Of a stretch of DNA of 38,205 nucleotides, positions 29,149 through 38,205 are shown piece after piece. Position 1 is the stretch's first letter. Each line of letters begins with the position of its first letter. A program made the position numbers and the translations under genes. The notes under the pieces are model-generated. The model made no database searches, was not told the DNA's origin, and saw nothing but the letters and a program-made list of their open reading frames with translations. This stretch comes from an uncultured Aeromonadales bacterium (lineage in GTDB: Bacteria > Pseudomonadota > Gammaproteobacteria > Enterobacterales > Succinivibrionaceae): NCBI GenBank assembly GCA_902761645.1, contig CACWLF010000011.1, forward strand, positions 1 to 38,205, in the 5' to 3' direction.

Positions 29149-29239
29149 TGCTGTTCCTCCACTTTTAATTGTTTTACAGTTGCTTCAATACAGTTCCAAG
29201 CCGGTTCACATCGACTGTTCTTTGCGTAAAAACTTTACA

Positions 29240-29276
29240 AAGAAAAACCCCCGCAAATGTATACAACTTACGGGGG
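29240..29276 (-). terminator. Intrinsic terminator after the MalM-like gene
   Basis: On the minus strand CCCCCGTAA pairs with TTTGCGGGGG (one G-T pair) around a loop of about 10 nt, followed by TTTTTC. Confidence 0.85.
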
Positions 29277-29317
29277 AACACTTTCAAACCTGACAATACT
29301 TCAGCCAAAAGCTATGA

Positions 29318-30397
29318 TTACTTCCTTGACTGCAGAGCTGAATTAAGAGTTCCGTTTGCTGTTGCCGAACCGGCATTGGTTGCTTCAGCTGCAAGTTTCA
29401 TCGCCTTAGAGATATCTCCAGCCTTAACAGCACTCTTAATCATGTTGTTGTACATTTCCTCGGTTTCCTTCATCATTGTACCTTTGGCAGATGTCGGAGC
29501 AACTGTACCGCCCAGTACCTCAGCGGCGGCATTTGAGGATTTAACAGTCTTAACACCTGTATCCTTATCAGGATTCACAACCATTACATTTCGACCGTCG
29601 GAGGTCTTGATATTTGCTGTAGTGCCCTGACCTGCGTTTACCGCACCGTCATCAATATCGGAAATGACTGTACGATCAGAACCGCCCCACAGCGGACCTT
29701 TCAATGATTCCCAGATTTCGGATAAGGCATCACCGGTTGTTGTTTCAAGATTTATGGTAACATTGATATGACCAAGTCTGGCATGCGGAATTTTAGGATC
29801 GTCTATTGTAGGCACCGCTGTTTTGTGAGCTATTGCATACAGTTTTGCCGGATGGGTGATTGTTGTCTGGGTTGTTAGATCCGCATCCGTGGTATAAATA
29901 ACCATATATGCAATGGCATTATCACCTGCGGAAAAGTTATTCAGACTGAATTTGAAAAATACATTGTCATCCACAAAATCTTCAAACGGACGATACTGGA
30001 AACTGCTGAAGCCGAAAATTTTAACCAGCTGTTTCTGCTTGTTCAGCAGTGCAACGCTTGGTGCAAACATGGATGTTCCGATTTTTGACTCTATACGGAT
30101 ATTGAGATTTGTTGCGTTTAAAGGCAATGCATAGGTTTTGAACACACTTGCTCCGCTGTCAAAGTCATAAACTCTTGATTTCTCATCAAAGTCATGTTCA
30201 TCATCGATTTCACCGCGCACCACAACTGCACCATCAAACACGTTATCAGCATGAGAAAGCTTTTGAAATTTAGCATCAAGTTCTTCTGCCGTCGAGCCGG
30301 TCGGTGAAGTATAAGTCATAAGATAATTTACAGAATCACAGCCTGTTGCAGTCATCAATGCAGACGCTAAAACAAAACATCCCAATAATTTCTTCAC
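29318..30397 (-). CDS. malM: MalM-like periplasmic lipoprotein
   Basis: Likely homologue of the maltose operon periplasmic protein MalM, whose biochemical role is not well defined. The start is GTG 30397 with AGGAG five bases before it. The signal peptide KKLLGCFVLASALMTATGC has a lipobox-like end (Cys20), so it is probably lipid-anchored. The family pattern is in the middle: FKTYALPLNATNLNI, then TTITHPAKLYAIAHK and AVPTIDDPKIPHARLG, which parallels the E. coli DPAKAYAKG...VPDIPDP region. The C-terminal 130 residues (MMKETEEMYNNMIKSAVKAG and an Ala/Asn-rich tail) are an extension without a match I recognise. In E. coli malM follows lamB; here the lamB remnant is 3 kb away with ppnN and an integrase between them. 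Confidence 0.7.
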   Translation of the reverse strand: MKKLLGCFVLASALMTATGCDSVNYLMTYTSPTGSTAEELDAKFQKLSHADNVFDGAVVVRGEIDDEHDFDEKSRVYDFDSGASVFKTYALPLNATNLNIRIESKIGTSMFAPSVALLNKQKQLVKIFGFSSFQYRPFEDFVDDNVFFKFSLNNFSAGDNAIAYMVIYTTDADLTTQTTITHPAKLYAIAHKTAVPTIDDPKIPHARLGHINVTINLETTTGDALSEIWESLKGPLWGGSDRTVISDIDDGAVNAGQGTTANIKTSDGRNVMVVNPDKDTGVKTVKSSNAAAEVLGGTVAPTSAKGTMMKETEEMYNNMIKSAVKAGDISKAMKLAAEATNAGSATANGTLNSALQSRK

Positions 30398-30434
30398 TTC
30401 AACTCCTAAAATATGTCCACTAAAACAATGCTTG

Positions 30435-30440
30435 ATTATA
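30435..30440 (-). promoter_or_regulatory. Candidate -10 of the MalM-like gene
   Basis: TATAAT on the minus strand, about 38 nt before the GTG start at 30397. There is no convincing -35, and no MalT box (GGGGAKGAGG-like) was seen nearby, so MalT control is not supported. Confidence 0.4.
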
Positions 30441-30550
30441 AACGATATTTGAATTTTTATATAGATCATATTTTTTTCAAAAAACAGGATAGATGTACTT
30501 AAATTATGAAAAACACTGCCGATGACTTCAAATAATCAGTGATAAATTCT

Positions 30551-30594
30551 AGGTAATTACCTGGTTGTCCGTTATGATTCCAATATAGTATTCT
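30551..30594 (+). promoter_or_regulatory. Promoter of ppnN with a palindromic possible operator
   Basis: A perfect 12-bp palindrome AGGTAATTACCT (30551-30562) lies directly in front of a possible -35 TTGTCC (30565-30570) and -10 TATTCT (30589-30594, 18-nt spacer). Regulator unknown. Confidence 0.35.
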
Positions 30595-30609
30595 AGATTA
30601 GGAGTGCCT

Positions 30610-31965
30610 ATGATTACTTACGTTCATCCTAAAAGTTCAATGGATCAGTTGTCACAGAATGAAACTGAATCACTGCAGAAAACCGCTGGCGGAGAATTAT
30701 CCGATTTACTCACAAAATGCTGTCTTGCGGTTTTAAACAGCGGAAACATTACCGACAGTCCGGAATCTCTCCTCAGCAGCAGCAAGGATTTTGCCGTTGA
30801 GGTAATTCAGAAGGAACGAGGTATAAAACTAAAACTTTACAATCCGCCGGAAACAGCATTTGTTAACGGCAATATAATCAAAGGTATCGAGGAGCATCTG
30901 TTCAGCGTTCTGAGAGATATAGTCTACATAGAATCGCAGTCACAGATGTACAGGACTCTTGATTTAACCAATTCAAATACCATTACCAACTGGATTTTTT
31001 ATATTCTGCGCAATGCAAAACTGTTTCAGACCGGAGTTGAACCGAACGTGGTAGTATGCTGGGGAGGTCATTCCATCTGCAAGGAAGAATTCAACTACAC
31101 CAAGGAAGTAGGTCAGGCCCTTGGGTTGTATAAACTTGATATCTGTACAGGATGCGGTCCGGGAGCAATGGAAGGTCCAATGAGCGGCGCGGCGGTAGGT
31201 CACATTATGCAGAGATATGACAAAGGAAGATTTATCGGTATCACCGAACCGTCCATTATTTCCGCAGAACCGCCTAATCCTCTGGTTACACAGCTGATTA
31301 TCATGCCTGATATAGAAAAAAGACTTGAATCATTTGTCCGTATCGGTCATGCGTTTGTAATTTTCCCTGGCGGTCCGGGAACTGTTGAGGAACTGATGTT
31401 TATTCTGGGAATAAAGATGAATTCCGCAAATGCAGATCAGCCGATCCCCGTCGTGTTAACCGGTCCGAAATCATCTGAAAAATATTTTGAACAGTTGGAT
31501 CACTTTATCCGTACAACACTCGGAGAAAATGTTGCAAGACAGTATGACATTGTAATTGACGATCCTGAAAAAGTGGCCGATATCTGCTATTCGGAAATTC
31601 AGCAGGTAACCCAGAGAAGAATTACACTGGGTGACTCTTTCAACTTTAACTGGAAAGTTCAGATCGATCAGATTTTCCAGGAACATTTCCATGCAACGCA
31701 TGAAAACATGAGATCTCTGAATCTGACAAAAGATCAGCCTCTTAACATTCTGATTGCAAATTTAAGAAATGTATTTTCAGGCATTGTGTCAGGTAACGTT
31801 AAACCTAAATACATAAAACTGATCCAGGAAAAAGGTCCGTACGAGCTTCATGGTGAACCTGAAATGATATCGAATATTGATAAACTTTTAAAATACTTTA
31901 TCGAGCAGGGTCGAATGAAACTCGATACGTCCCAGTATGTTCCTTGTTACAAAATCGTACAGTAA
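30610..31965 (+). CDS. ppnN: Nucleotide 5'-monophosphate nucleosidase PpnN (YgdH)
   Basis: LOG-family enzyme that hydrolyses purine and pyrimidine nucleoside monophosphates to the free base and ribose 5-phosphate; the E. coli protein is activated by (p)ppGpp. It opens MITYVHPKSSMDQLSQ like E. coli YgdH. The lysine-decarboxylase-like Rossmann core holds CWGGHSICKEEF, TGCGPGAMEGPMSGAAVGH and FPGGPGTVEELMFILG. The C-terminal domain, ending SQYVPCYKIVQ, is also conserved. Length 451 (E. coli 454). ATG 30610 has AGGAG upstream; an in-frame GTG at 30604 overlaps that site and is less likely. Convergent with the integrase through a shared terminator. Confidence 0.95.
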   Translation: MITYVHPKSSMDQLSQNETESLQKTAGGELSDLLTKCCLAVLNSGNITDSPESLLSSSKDFAVEVIQKERGIKLKLYNPPETAFVNGNIIKGIEEHLFSVLRDIVYIESQSQMYRTLDLTNSNTITNWIFYILRNAKLFQTGVEPNVVVCWGGHSICKEEFNYTKEVGQALGLYKLDICTGCGPGAMEGPMSGAAVGHIMQRYDKGRFIGITEPSIISAEPPNPLVTQLIIMPDIEKRLESFVRIGHAFVIFPGGPGTVEELMFILGIKMNSANADQPIPVVLTGPKSSEKYFEQLDHFIRTTLGENVARQYDIVIDDPEKVADICYSEIQQVTQRRITLGDSFNFNWKVQIDQIFQEHFHATHENMRSLNLTKDQPLNILIANLRNVFSGIVSGNVKPKYIKLIQEKGPYELHGEPEMISNIDKLLKYFIEQGRMKLDTSQYVPCYKIVQ

Positions 31966-31988
31966 TTAATTTAAATAATTAAAATTTC

Positions 31989-32020
31989 AAAAACATAATG
32001 CCGACCGGCATTATGTTTTA
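31989..32020. terminator. Bidirectional terminator between ppnN and the integrase
   Basis: ACATAATGCC (31993-32002), loop GACC, GGCATTATGT (32007-32016): a perfect 10-bp stem with TTTTATT on the plus side and TTTTTG on the minus side, serving both convergent genes. Confidence 0.88.
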
Positions 32021-32028
32021 TTATCAAT

Positions 32029-33267
32029 TCAATTTTTCGGCATTGCTGAATTTTCACCGATGCATCTCTGAAGAAAATCGCTCCATTTCTGCATATACAG
32101 CCGCCTTTCTTCAAAGAAATCAGTTCTCAGATAAGCCTGAACAGTCTGATTTCCTACTTTGTGTGATAAACAGGCTTCAGCAAATTCAAACTTAACATTG
32201 TTAAGTCCAAGCCAGGTTCGTCCCAAAGCGCGTATCCCGTGAATAGTCATGGGAAGTTCAGTCTGGTAAAACAGATCAATTATGGTTCTTTCAGAAGCAT
32301 GACCGGATTCGGTTTTACTTTCAAATACAAAATTATTCTGCCGGTTTATCTTCAAGGATATGGCAAATTGCAGAAGGCTTTCCGCATGATTTGACAGAGG
32401 AACATGAAATCCGCCATCCCTTTCGGAAATTGTTTTGGTTTTGCGAACATGAACCAGATGCTTAGCAAAATCGATATCGGATATTTGAATATTAATTAAT
32501 TCAGAGACGCGAAGCAACAGATAAAAATTAATTTCAAGGGCAAGTTTAGGAATGACAGATCGGCATTTTAATTTGGATATTTTTGAAAACATCAGGGAAA
32601 TATTCTTCTGAATATCCTCTATGGTACCCTTTCCTACCATACTTTTGAAATGCTGTCCCCTGGGGATATCATAAACCTTTGCAAGCCTGTGCAGATCATC
32701 AAAGCGCTGATCGTGATAAATATTGCACATGTGCTCCATTATAGATCTCAGGAATGAAATTGTTTTTTTTAAAGTATTGTATTTGCCCTGTTCCGCAAGA
32801 TTATCCAGCACTGCATTTTTTATAAGACTTACCGTAATATCCTTAAGTAAAACATTACCGAGATTCGGAATAATATGAAGATTTACAATATTATTATATT
32901 CCTCCAATGTCCGCTCACTCCAGTTTTTACATTTTTTATTCCGGTACTCATCAACGGCATCCCTGATGGTAAGCACAATATTTTCACATGAAAGATCAGG
33001 ATGAATATTATTCCTCACGGAATTGATACGCTGTGCTGATATTTTTCTTGCATCAGTCAATGTTGTTACATGAAGTCTGACCTCAATCCTTTTTTTCTGC
33101 CAAGTACATCGGTGTATATATATTACTCTGATAAATTTCTTCCTCCTAAAAATTCGTACAAGCAAACCGTTTATATCCGATATTGCAACCGTGTTCAAAT
33201 CCTGAAGAAGAATTTCTGGATTATCCAGTTTATACTGAGTTAATTTTATGATTTTCATATCTTGCAT
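32029..33267 (-). CDS. Tyrosine recombinase/integrase, P4 type
   Basis: Site-specific recombinase of the kind that inserts genomic islands and prophages. The N-terminal arm-binding region (1-95) is diverged; a core-binding SAM-like domain lies near 97-200 (TIRDAVDEYRNKKC). The catalytic domain has the full set: Arg253 (LLLRVSELINIQ), Lys276 or Lys278 (KTK), His343 and Arg346 (TIHGIRALGRTWL), His369 (LSHK) and the nucleophile Tyr379 (QAYLRTDFFEERR), with the P4-family tail MQKWSDFLQ. At 412 residues it looks intact. No tRNA gene, excisionase or phage gene is adjacent, so its element is either to the right (lamB remnant, AAA/nuclease gene, glycosyltransferases) or eroded. ATG 33267 was chosen; a second ATG is at 33258. 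Confidence 0.88.
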   Translation of the reverse strand: MQDMKIIKLTQYKLDNPEILLQDLNTVAISDINGLLVRIFRRKKFIRVIYIHRCTWQKKRIEVRLHVTTLTDARKISAQRINSVRNNIHPDLSCENIVLTIRDAVDEYRNKKCKNWSERTLEEYNNIVNLHIIPNLGNVLLKDITVSLIKNAVLDNLAEQGKYNTLKKTISFLRSIMEHMCNIYHDQRFDDLHRLAKVYDIPRGQHFKSMVGKGTIEDIQKNISLMFSKISKLKCRSVIPKLALEINFYLLLRVSELINIQISDIDFAKHLVHVRKTKTISERDGGFHVPLSNHAESLLQFAISLKINRQNNFVFESKTESGHASERTIIDLFYQTELPMTIHGIRALGRTWLGLNNVKFEFAEACLSHKVGNQTVQAYLRTDFFEERRLYMQKWSDFLQRCIGENSAMPKN

Positions 33268-33304
33268 CCATTCTCAATTCAATAAAATGTTAGTTTAAGT
33301 TTGA

Positions 33305-33318
33305 TAATTTGCAAATTA
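33305..33318. repeat. 14-bp perfect palindrome upstream of the integrase
   Basis: TAATTTGCAAATTA, nested in an imperfect TTTGA...AACAAA dyad, about 40 nt before the integrase start. It could be an operator or a recombinase core site; there is no direct evidence. The rest of 33268-33484 is AT-rich with nothing recognised. Confidence 0.35.
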
Positions 33319-33481
33319 AAACAAATAGTTAATAATTAAATCAATTACATCAAATATCACCACTGCAATTTAATACACGTACCGACTGCATCCGGACACA
33401 GGAGAAACCAATTGTTTGTAATAAAATATTAAAAAAAATTTTGACAGGAAACAGATGAGCTACAGAATTAAAGAATGAAAA

Positions 33482-33512
33482 GATCAAAAAAGGAGTGCTT
33501 TCGCACTCCTTT
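33482..33512 (-). terminator. Intrinsic terminator after lamB
   Basis: On the minus strand AAAGGAGTGC (33512-33503) and GCACTCCTTT (33498-33489) form a perfect stem closed by a GAAA tetraloop, followed by TTTTTT. It is the strongest terminator in the window and fits a highly expressed porin. Confidence 0.93.
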
Positions 33513-33552
33513 GACTCAGTAAACTAAATTTATTAAATTAGAAACTTATATA

Positions 33553-34851
<1,299 letters not shown>

Positions 34852-35017
34852 TTAAAATTTCGTAATTTTATTTAACCATGATTTTTTCTGTGATTTGATA
34901 ATAATTGTGTGATCACCATAAGTTGTTTGCATAAAATTTTTATCGTTGCAATTGTAGGTTAACGTTAATTTATTTAAAATGAATTCATTATTTATCTAGA
35001 TTTTTGCAGGTATCGAA

Positions 35018-36856
35018 TTGAAAGTTATTCCAAGCAATAGTGCTAATTATGCTAATTTTGCCAAAAATAATTATGTTTATGTTGATAAAACCAAATATAT
35101 AGAACTGTTGGAACAATCCGGTTTTGATACGCCTATATTTTTACGTCCGCGACGATTTGGAAAGAGTCTTTTTACAAAAACACTGGAATGCTACTATGAT
35201 GTTAACCGTGCTGATGATTTCGATAAATTATTTGCTAATACATACATTGGCAGGCATCCAACGGCACTGAAAAATTCATATCATATTTTGCGATTGGATT
35301 TTTCAGGTATTGATGTAAACGAGCAGATAGAAAAATCCTTTTCAATCCGATTAAAAAAAGCTTGTTTGGATTTTTATAATAATTATCCCGTCTTTAAGAT
35401 GGATATTGAGTCTGAACCTGATAATCCGATTATATTAATGAGTAAGTTTATGTCAAATTTTTCTTCTAAAAAAAAGAAAAAGAGTGACAGAATTTTTTTA
35501 ATTATTGACGAGTATGATAATTTTTCAAATATCATCCTTGCTGAAAACAGACAGTTGTTTTCCAAAATTACATCAAACGACGGTTTCTTAAAAAATTTCT
35601 TTATTTTACTGAAGGCCCAGTTACTTGATATTGAACCTGTATTTGAAAAAATTTATATGACAGGTGTTATGAGTGTAACTATGAGTGCCATAACATCCGG
35701 TTATGATGCTACCAATATCAGTTCTTTGCCGCTTTTTCATGGGCTGGCAGGATTTAATGAGGAAGAATTGCGGGAAGTTATAAGTGAAACCGTTGATTTT
35801 TCATTGAGTAAATATTCTGCAGATGAAATTATTGAAGTAATGCAGAAAAATTACGATGGCTATAGGTTTACAACATATCTTGATAATTCAGAAAAACTTT
35901 TTAATTCTACTCTGAGTTTGAACTTTTTACGTAAGTATCAAATTAGTAATTTTAAGGAATTTGATCTCTCTCCGGATTTTGATGTGGATACTGACATAAC
36001 AAAACTGGACAATTATCTGGAACTGATAGAGCCGAATGATTTGCAGTTAATCATAGATGATATAGCCAATAATAAAGTTATCAGAGGAACTTTAATAGAA
36101 AATCTTAATGTAAATAATAGACAGTTTGGAAAGAATGAAGCGTTATCCATGCTGTTTTATTTGGGCTATTTAACAATAGCTGATGAGGAAAGTATCGTAA
36201 TTGATTACGGTGAAAATTATTTAAAAACAGGGTTCAAATATTTTAAAGTCCCTAATCATTACTATTACTCGATGTTCATTAATTACATATCAAAACGAAT
36301 TCTTGGAAATAATATTTCTGCTAAAAGCGCATTAACAGATTTGATATACCAGAATACTTTGGATAACTTTAAAGAAATTCTGCAAACCAAGTTAGCAGCG
36401 TTGCCTTCTTTTGGTAAAATTCACGATAATGAGAGAGTTTTAGCAATATTGGCATACACTGTTATTACTGAAAATATGCTTGATTCAGTATTTGATTTTA
36501 AATGGGAATTTCCGGTTTCATTTTTACTGCAAAATGAAGGTGCGTCAAATGTTTCAAATGTGAAGGAGAGAGGACGCGTGGATATGCTTCTGATCAGTAA
36601 AACTCTAATTAAATCTCAGACCGATCCCGGTAAATATGAAAAAGGTCCGAGTTATATGTTTGAATTTAAGTTTTTAAAGGAAAATTATGACTCTTCCGAT
36701 GGAACAAAAGAGAAAAAAATAGCAGAAATTCGTCAGCAGGCTATATCTCAATTAAAATCGTATGCTACTGATGAAAGGATTTGCAGCATTGAAAATTTAC
36801 ACAAATATGTTGTCATGAATGCGTATGACAAATTACTGATTGAGGAAGTAATTTAA
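35018..36856 (+). CDS. AAA-ATPase-like protein with C-terminal PD-(D/E)XK nuclease domain
   Basis: Belongs to the AAA-ATPase_like plus PDDEXK_9 (DUF1703) type, found in many copies in anaerobic gut bacteria; function not established. The family opening IPSNSANYANFAKNNYVYVD is followed by a Walker A RPRRFGKSLF (residues 43-52) and a Walker B IFLIIDEYDNF (159-169). The C-terminal nuclease core is Asp522 in GRVDMLL and Glu549-Phe-Lys551 in MFEFKF, then the conserved QAISQLKSYA. The 612-residue protein appears intact. Start TTG 35018 has GCAGG about 7 nt upstream. Its codons are far more AT-rich than those of its neighbours, suggesting recent transfer. An AAA AAA AAG tract at 35468-35476 is a possible slippage site. 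It stands alone, divergent from the damaged lamB; no toxin-antitoxin or methylase partner is adjacent. Confidence 0.85.
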   Translation: MKVIPSNSANYANFAKNNYVYVDKTKYIELLEQSGFDTPIFLRPRRFGKSLFTKTLECYYDVNRADDFDKLFANTYIGRHPTALKNSYHILRLDFSGIDVNEQIEKSFSIRLKKACLDFYNNYPVFKMDIESEPDNPIILMSKFMSNFSSKKKKKSDRIFLIIDEYDNFSNIILAENRQLFSKITSNDGFLKNFFILLKAQLLDIEPVFEKIYMTGVMSVTMSAITSGYDATNISSLPLFHGLAGFNEEELREVISETVDFSLSKYSADEIIEVMQKNYDGYRFTTYLDNSEKLFNSTLSLNFLRKYQISNFKEFDLSPDFDVDTDITKLDNYLELIEPNDLQLIIDDIANNKVIRGTLIENLNVNNRQFGKNEALSMLFYLGYLTIADEESIVIDYGENYLKTGFKYFKVPNHYYYSMFINYISKRILGNNISAKSALTDLIYQNTLDNFKEILQTKLAALPSFGKIHDNERVLAILAYTVITENMLDSVFDFKWEFPVSFLLQNEGASNVSNVKERGRVDMLLISKTLIKSQTDPGKYEKGPSYMFEFKFLKENYDSSDGTKEKKIAEIRQQAISQLKSYATDERICSIENLHKYVVMNAYDKLLIEEVI

Positions 36857-36933
36857 TCTTTGCAAACTGATGAGTGCTGACGTGGTGTCCGTAAAACCGA
36901 ACACCTGAAAATCATTATTTAATACTACTTGGA

Positions 36934-37880
36934 TTAAATTTCTTTTTCCTTTACAGGAATTCCGAATACTTTTGTAACCAGGATTCTTTTGCTGTTTTTA
37001 TTCTGTTCGTTAATTCTGATGATTTTCATTCCGAGCACAGTATATTCACTGTCGAATTCCTTTGTATTATTTTTGAAGTAAAAGAATTTTAGAAATTTAC
37101 AGAACCAGAAATAAGGGTACATATAAAACCATGGTGTTTTCAGAAGATATTTGTAATACAGATGCTGATATGGAGAACGGCAGTGAAAACGCCAAGGCTT
37201 TCTTACCAGGAAGTGCAGAATATTTTTTACTGTATCTTCACGATCGAATCCGGCAAGATACGAGTGTCTTCTTCCGGTTGTCTGATAATTCCATGAAGGA
37301 TCTAAAATTTTGATATTACCAGAACAAACAATATTAAGAACATCCTGATCCGGGAAACCAAGAACATTATTTGGATTTTTCATGTAATCAATAAACTTTT
37401 GTTCCAAATTATCTTCACGCCATTTTTTTAAATTTATCAGCATTACACCGGAATTGATATAATCAGGTGCACCGGTTCTTTCTGTGTGATATTTGGTATT
37501 GCCATCCAGGCAAGCTCCGAAATAATAATTTGAAATATCAGTATCATAAAACTGCTTAATATCACCGAGAGTAATTGTATCGCAATCGATGTAAATTAGT
37601 TTATCGACACTGTCAGGAATGCAGCTGGCTGCAAACAATCTGAGATATGCAGTCAATGACAGATGCCTATCAACAAGAGGCAGTTTTTCAACAATTTTAT
37701 TTTCCACCTTAAGATAAGAAATTGAACTTTCAGGATGGTTTTTAAGTATTTTTTCAACTTTGTTCTTTTGTACGTCTGATATACCACCATCAAATATATA
37801 AAAACAAACATTATCTGATGCATTTTCAAGAACGGAAGCCATGGCGACATGCTATCCGAAGCTAAACTAATATTAATCAT
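36934..37880 (-). pseudogene. Family 8 glycosyltransferase, frameshifted near the N-terminus
   Basis: GT8 retaining glycosyltransferase of the LgtC/WaaJ type, which adds galactose or glucose to lipopolysaccharide or other surface glycans. The main frame (from ATG 37842, 302 residues) has the metal-binding DxD in KLIYIDCDTITLG, PDYINSGVMLINLKKW, FPDQDVLNIV and the HFLVRKPW motif. The usual first strand and nucleotide-binding segment (ASDxNYA) is missing: it begins in another frame at ATG 37880 as INISLASDS, and the main frame upstream of HVAMASVLEN is blocked by TAG. A small deletion with frameshift has removed about five codons. ATG 37842 might still produce a shortened, probably inactive protein. 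The C-terminus carries two short VLGMKIIR / VFGIPVKE repeats, also seen in the next gene. Confidence 0.75.
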
Positions 37881-38058
37881 GTTACAACCAAATTTTTAAA
37901 TCATATGCGAATTCTCACTACTGTAGCGACTTTAATTGTAAATATTTTGTAAAACCATGTAAAGATAAGATTGGTTTTAATTTTTTGTATAAGGTATATA
38001 CCAGAAATTTATTGCATATTGTATAGTTTTTAATCGTTATCAATATGACTGAACATCC

Positions 38059-38205
38059 TTATTTGTATCTATAAACCTTTATTCCTAGTAGCGTATAGAC
38101 TTTCCAGTCATTCTCAATTTTTCTTTTTATCAAGGGCATTCCAAGTATTATGATATCCTTGTCTGTAGCACTGATATTCTTCTTCTCGAAAACAAACTTT
38201 TTAAT
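38059..38205 (-). CDS. C-terminal end of a second surface-glycan protein (partial)
   Basis: The last 48 residues of a minus-strand gene that begins beyond the window. It contains IIILGMPLIKRKIEN followed by YTLLGIKVYRYK and then TAA. This LGxxhhKxK repeat is the tail seen on the neighbouring GT8 protein and, to my knowledge, on many lipopolysaccharide glycosyltransferases, so a glycosyltransferase is likely; the fold of the missing part cannot be told. The 178 nt between it and the GT8 start has no terminator, so the two were probably co-transcribed. Nothing else was recognised in 37881-38058. Confidence 0.6.
   Translation of the reverse strand: MKKFVFEKKNISATDKDIIILGMPLIKRKIENDWKVYTLLGIKVYRYK

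Noticed and set aside
31993-32016. Perfect inverted repeat as an attachment site of the integrase
   Set aside because: T-runs on both sides and convergent genes make it a bidirectional terminator; no second copy was seen in the window.
34880-34960. CRP or MalT site upstream of lamB
   Set aside because: GTGATCAC is palindromic but lacks the 6-nt spacer of CRP sites, and no MalT box was found; the region may not be the original lamB promoter at all.
36880-36912. Terminator between the AAA/nuclease gene and the glycosyltransferase
   Set aside because: GGTGT/ACACC can pair with a mismatch, but no T-run follows on either strand.

Overview
The window reads as a chromosomal segment of an AT-rich gammaproteobacterium, most likely of the Succinivibrionaceae (Succinivibrio, Ruminobacter or Anaerobiospirillum type). 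This is inferred from the E. coli-like order rpsB-tsf-pyrH-frr-uppS-cdsA-dxr-rseP-bamA-skp-lpxD-fabZ-lpxA-lpxB-rnhB-dnaE-accA-tilS with map-glnD divergent from it, from lipid A and outer-membrane assembly genes (so Gram-negative), a sigma-54 type flagellin promoter, and maltose-type outer-membrane genes. No rRNA, tRNA or CRISPR array was recognised.

Positions 1-102 are the 3' end of a group II intron (domains V and VI). Positions 229-1274 are a flagellin transcription unit with a near-consensus -24/-12 promoter and its own terminator. Positions 1333-25193 are one long stretch of minus-strand housekeeping genes covering protein synthesis (rpsB, tsf, frr, tilS), nucleotide supply (pyrH), isoprenoid and undecaprenyl carrier synthesis (dxs, dxr, uppS), phospholipid and fatty acid synthesis (cdsA, fabZ, accA), lipid A synthesis (lpxD, lpxA, lpxB), outer-membrane biogenesis (bamA, skp), envelope stress proteolysis (rseP) and replication (dnaE, rnhB). 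The stretch is divided by internal terminators, hairpins and promoters after dxs, after tsf, before bamA and between lpxD and fabZ. The rpsB leader carries the gammaproteobacterial S2-type regulatory motif. A short, Firmicute-like dxs sits between rpsB and map, where E. coli has nothing.

Positions 25396-28919 carry map and glnD on the plus strand. Positions 29243-31965 carry a MalM-like lipoprotein (minus) and ppnN (plus).

From about 31966 to the end the DNA is accessory: a solitary P4-type tyrosine integrase, a maltoporin gene that has lost its start codon and the front of its signal peptide, a large AT-rich AAA-ATPase-like/PD-(D/E)XK protein of unknown function, a family 8 glycosyltransferase broken by a frameshift near its N-terminus, and the C-terminal end of another protein with the same kind of tail. 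Two damaged surface genes on either side of the AAA/nuclease gene suggest a rearranging, horizontally acquired region; this is the part most worth following up.
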